Source: Phoronis ovalis
Taxonomy: Eukaryota > Phoronida > Phoronidae
DNA: 10,157 nucleotides
Assembly: GCA_028565635.1 (NCBI GenBank)
Contig: JAOXYB010067068.1
Location: 1 to 10,157 of the forward strand
Reading direction: 5' to 3'
Each line of letters begins with the position of its first letter. Within the stretch, counting starts at the first letter, position 1. The position numbers were made by a program, and so were the translations under genes. The notes under the pieces are model-generated. The model had not been told where the DNA came from, made no database searches, and saw only the letters and a program-made list of their open reading frames with translations. Of this stretch, positions 7,621 to 10,157 are shown piece by piece.

Positions 7621-7731
7621 CTGGAACACTCATTAATGTCCTTTTCACAATGAATGCCATCCCATCCTGGGTCACAAGAGCAGTTATATCCATTTACTAA
7701 ATCTGTACAACAACCACGCACACAAGAATTC
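7621..7731 (-). CDS. Exon 8: EGF module, type b, with an extra cysteine
   Basis: 111 bp, phase 2-2; acceptor ACTGTTGCAG, donor AG/GTAAAA. It encodes [17 protein letters not shown], then [18 protein letters not shown]. Like exons 2 and 5 it has only four residues between Cys2 and Cys3 and the DPGW-x-G-x-HC core that defines type b. Here the fourth gap residue is itself Cys (CVRGCC), giving seven cysteines across the domain. The O-glucose consensus is broken because Ser replaces Pro/Ala before Cys2. KDINEC predicts calcium binding in exon 9's domain. Confidence 0.92.
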
Positions 7732-7842
7732 CTGCAACAGAGTCAACTGTAATGATTTCTCAAGACAGCTAGATAATTTATATTATTCGTGTAGCAAAGT
7801 ATTACTTTTTTTGAGTTTGAAAGTGATACAATTTCTACTTAC

Positions 7843-7956
7843 GATTCGCATTCGGGTATGTCATTTTCACAGTTGATGCCTGTGTATCCGTCTGCGCACT
7901 GACAATCATATCGATTAAGGTTATTCTGACAAGTAGCGCCATTTTGGCACGGAGAA
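7843..7956 (-). CDS. Exon 7: EGF module, type a
   Basis: 114 bp, phase 2-2; acceptor ATATTTATTTTCAG, donor TC/GTAAGT. It encodes [18 protein letters not shown], then [19 protein letters not shown]. Type a is marked by CQN(N/S)xNRY-x-C and by a TC half-codon at the 3' end, as in exons 1 and 4. CQNGATC fits the O-fucose consensus and CSSSPC the O-glucose consensus. The calcium linker is NDIPEC, with Pro where Asn or Asp is usual, so the next domain's calcium site may be weaker. Confidence 0.92.
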
Positions 7957-8069
7957 CTGAAAATAAATATCCCAGTGTTAATGGCACAATAAAATATATT
8001 AGTACAAGTACGCAATCCATGTAGATAATATACTAGCAGACCTATGCATATATTAGTTGAACTACATAC

Positions 8070-8183
8070 CTGGAGCACTCATTAACGTCTGTTTCACAGT
8101 GTGTACCAACATATCCAGGAACACACCCACAAGTGTATCCGTTTACACCATCGTGACAAGATCCACTATTCTGGCAAGGATTG
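8070..8183 (-). CDS. Exon 6: EGF module, type c
   Basis: 114 bp, phase 2-2; acceptor TACGTATATTTTCAG, donor AG/GTATGT. It encodes [18 protein letters not shown], then [18 protein letters not shown]. It is strikingly similar to exon 3 in nucleotide sequence across the 3' half and the donor, including a 30-base identical stretch around the PGYVGTHCE codons, so the two are recent duplicates. CQNSGSC keeps a Ser at the O-fucose position, and the junction CSSNPC fits O-glucose. TDVNEC is a normal calcium linker. Confidence 0.93.
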
Positions 8184-8384
8184 CTGAAAATATACGTAAT
8201 GCATTGCAAACAGAATTATAATTTCTTACTGTAAGTGGACGCTATTAAGGATTGTGGATTTATCTTACAAGTATAATCATTTGTTCATGTTATGAGTAAA
8301 GGTTTGCCTTCCAACCAGTCATAAGCAAATTAGTTTCAACTATATCTGGGGAGAGTATTATAGCAATTGGCTCCATGCACTTAC

Positions 8385-8495
8385 CTTGAACACTCATTGA
8401 TATTGCTGTCACAATGTGTTCCATTCCATCCCGGATCACAAGTACAGTTATATTCGTTTATTGAATCGGTACAATCACCATGAGCACAAGGATTT
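8385..8495 (-). CDS. Exon 5: EGF module, type b
   Basis: 111 bp, phase 2-2; acceptor TTCTCTTTATTTTAG, donor AG/GTAAGT. It encodes NPCAHGDCTDSINEYNC, then TCDPGWNGTHCDSNINEC. The four-residue Cys2-Cys3 gap (AHGD) and DPGW core are type b features shared with exons 2 and 8. The nucleotide sequence is close to exon 2. There is no O-fucose acceptor; CASNPC at the junction fits O-glucose. NGT is a conventional N-glycan sequon. SNINEC leads into a calcium-binding domain. Confidence 0.93.
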
Positions 8496-8687
8496 CTAAA
8501 ATAAAGAGAAGCCGTTGGTAACTAAAACATTGTTTGTATTATGCTATTGTTATTATGTAAACGATTCAAGACTGCTCCCTAAATACTAGGATGTCTAATA
8601 GCTACAGACTCCAAGATCGGAGATGATATGCGACCAGCATGGTACACTAATTTAAATTTATTTGAAGCCAGACAAAAAACAACATAC

Positions 8688-8801
8688 GATGCGCATTCAT
8701 TGGTGTTCCACTCGCAGTTGGTTCCTACATATCCGGCAACACATTGACACTCATATCGATTTATGTTATTCTGGCACGTAGCGCTGTTTAGACATGGAGA
8801 G
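8688..8801 (-). CDS. Exon 4: EGF module, type a
   Basis: 114 bp, phase 2-2; acceptor TATTATATTTCAG, donor TC/GTATGT. It encodes [18 protein letters not shown], then [19 protein letters not shown]. It aligns with exon 1, including the CEWN-x-NECA end, which marks these two as the closest type a pair. CLNSATC fits O-fucose and CSSSPC fits O-glucose. The upstream intron (8802-9310) carries the MITE-like element, which has lengthened this triplet's spacing. Confidence 0.93.
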
Positions 8802-8887
8802 CTGAAATATAATACATAAATAAGTGAATGGGTAATGTTCTTGTACTCTAAGAATAAAAGTGTTTTAAAACAATGTCGCTTTTAGTT

Positions 8888-8931
8888 CAGTCTGAATAAA
8901 TCCATCCGTTAGTGTTCTGTGCCTTCTCAAC
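8888..8931 (+). repeat. Left terminal inverted repeat of the MITE
   Basis: 44 bp; pairs with 9218-9261 with four mismatches. The inner limit is set by loss of similarity after CTTCTCAAC. Confidence 0.85.
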
Positions 8932-9217
8932 CATAGTCATTTTTGTGTATTATCTCGAAAAGCAAAAGAACAATAATCCCTTTATTTATGTATAAAGTAC
9001 CTTGACATCAATCAAATGACTGCTTCCAATAATAGGTATAACTGTGGACTAATCGCGATCGGGCAGCTAGTACACTAGGTCGCTCACATAAAGAAAGGCT
9101 TATCTCGGTTGGGCAAAAGTCGGATCAAAAGTTTAATGACGTATTTATTTCGCTCTTGTTACATTGAAGGAATATAACCACAATTGACTATTGTTAAGCT
9201 CAGACAGTAGTTCGTTA

Positions 9218-9261
9218 GTTGAGAAAGCACGAAACACTAACGGATGGAATTATTCAGACTG
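9218..9261 (-). repeat. Right terminal inverted repeat of the MITE
   Basis: 44 bp; reverse complement of the left end with four mismatches. Confidence 0.85.
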
Positions 9262-9273
9262 CTTTAGTTGTCA

Positions 9274-9435
<162 letters not shown>

Positions 9436-9631
9436 TCATAAAAAGAGAAAGGCAAATAGTAGGTAGTTACGTACATTATACATACATACATTGTTATATC
9501 AGCACGTCGTCCATAACAAAACGAATAAAATACATTTTTTGCCGTGATCAAAAAGGTGGTAATTCGTGACATTTCAGAAAAATAGTGTTATTTATTAAAA
9601 TTATATTTTATCATTTACAAAAGTTACTTAC

Positions 9632-9742
9632 CTAGAACATTCATTAATATTATTGTCACAGTGTGTTCCATCCCATCCTGGATCACAAGTACAGTTGTAT
9701 TCATTCACATAATCGGCACAACCACCATTAACACATGGATTT
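9632..9742 (-). CDS. Exon 2: EGF module, type b
   Basis: 111 bp, phase 2-2; acceptor ATCTATTACAG, donor AG/GTAAGT. It encodes [17 protein letters not shown], then [18 protein letters not shown]. It shows the type b four-residue Cys2-Cys3 gap and DPGW-x-GTHCD core. C-A-D-x4-Y-N-C fits the Asp/Asn hydroxylation consensus. There is no O-fucose acceptor; CASNPC at the junction fits O-glucose. NNINEC leads to a calcium-binding type c domain. Confidence 0.93.
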
Positions 9743-10045
9743 CTGTAATAGATGTTATAAAACAAACTTTTTACATAAGACTAAATTTAGATTACGAACT
9801 ATACAAGAATAAAACAGGAAAACGATGTTTCTTGGTATAATTCTTTTGTGTATAAAGTAATATTCTACTAATTAAAATCTTTATCGGGATTTATGTTGAA
9901 ATTAAACACTTATGGTTACTATTTCAAAATTTAGCATTAGCAGATAGAAGCTACTTAATCAAATATGTAAATACTGATTGAATCCAAAAAGTTATATATT
10001 TATTTCAAAATTCATTAGACATTGGAAGAGGATATATCAACTTAC
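9743..10045 (-). other. Intron 1 in the window (303 bp)
   Basis: AT-rich intron between exons 1 and 2, with a clear donor GTAAGT next to 10046 and acceptor ATTACAG next to 9742. Nothing else was recognised in it. Confidence 0.8.
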
Positions 10046-10157
10046 GAAGCACATTCGTTGATGTTCCATTCACAGTCAACACCCACATAGCCGACAACAC
10101 ATAGGCAATCATAGCGGTTGATGCTATTCTGACAAGTGGCGCCATTTTGGCACGGAG
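10046..10157 (-). CDS. Exon 1 in the window: EGF module, type a, cut by the window edge
   Basis: 112 bp visible. By analogy with exons 4 and 7, two more bases lie beyond the edge to make 114. The donor is TC/GTAAGT. It encodes [17 protein letters not shown], then [26 protein letters not shown] fits the O-fucose consensus. The CEWN-x-NECA end pairs it with exon 4. It is an internal exon: more EGF exons, the signal peptide and the promoter should lie to the right. Confidence 0.9.

Larger units (their letters stand above)
8888..9261. mobile_element. 374-bp hAT-like MITE in intron 3
   Basis: The element begins CAGTCTGAATAA and ends TTATTCAGACTG. The first 44 bases (8888-8931) match the reverse complement of the last 44 (9218-9261) at 40 positions, with differences at 13, 30, 31 and 36. 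It is flanked by near-identical 8-bp duplications. CAG...CTG termini plus 8-bp duplications are the hAT signature, and the element is too short to encode a transposase, so it is a non-autonomous copy. It lies entirely within the intron between exons 3 and 4, away from either splice site. The superfamily call is inference from ends and duplication length. Confidence 0.78.
8880..9269. repeat. Near-perfect 8-bp target-site duplication flanking the MITE
   Basis: TTTTAGTT at 8880-8887 and CTTTAGTT at 9262-9269 immediately flank the inverted-repeat element and match at 7 of 8 bases. An 8-bp duplication is typical of hAT-superfamily insertions. The single mismatch would be a later change. Confidence 0.7.

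Overview
The window is animal nuclear DNA. It is AT-rich, holds many short exons with GT/AG borders, a minisatellite, a MITE-like element and a decayed repeat-family ORF. Nothing in it looks prokaryotic. The gene type (long strings of Notch/fibropellin-style EGF modules, one per exon) would suit a marine invertebrate such as a mollusc, but the taxon is inference only.

Almost everything coding belongs to one gene on the minus strand, read from position 10157 (5', incomplete) down to about 1954. Thirteen exons (10157 to 5649) encode a run of EGF-like modules. Each exon carries Cys2-Cys6 of one EGF and Cys1 of the next. Exons 1-12 are 111, 114 or 120 bp, and every intron between exons 1 and 13 is phase 2. 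The first nine exons form three repeats of a three-exon unit (types a-b-c). Exon 13 finishes the last EGF, adds a six-cysteine membrane-proximal segment and a transmembrane helix, and ends in phase 1. The next exon (4322 to 2604) starts in matching phase and continues directly after the helix with KRKCGRK, so the roughly 570-codon serine/aspartate/lysine-rich ORF there is best read as the cytoplasmic tail of the same type I membrane protein. Two smaller phase-1 exons (2534-2478, 2204-2040) extend the tail, and a last piece ending in KKPIYDDF (1994-1954) probably closes it. The product would be a cell-surface, Notch-like EGF receptor or adhesion protein whose tail contains internal repeats (CC-x-x-F boxes, AFD...AKN.W boxes, DDDTL boxes). 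I do not recognise that tail.

Non-coding content: an 18-copy, 20-bp minisatellite (4361-4720) lies just upstream of the tail exon's splice acceptor. A 374-bp hAT-like MITE (8888-9261) with 44-bp inverted ends and near-perfect 8-bp target duplications sits in intron 3. A frameshifted fragment of an apparent multicopy invertebrate protein family lies downstream of the gene (1281-816, minus). No RNA genes, CRISPR array or promoter could be supported; the promoter and signal peptide would lie beyond the right edge of the window.
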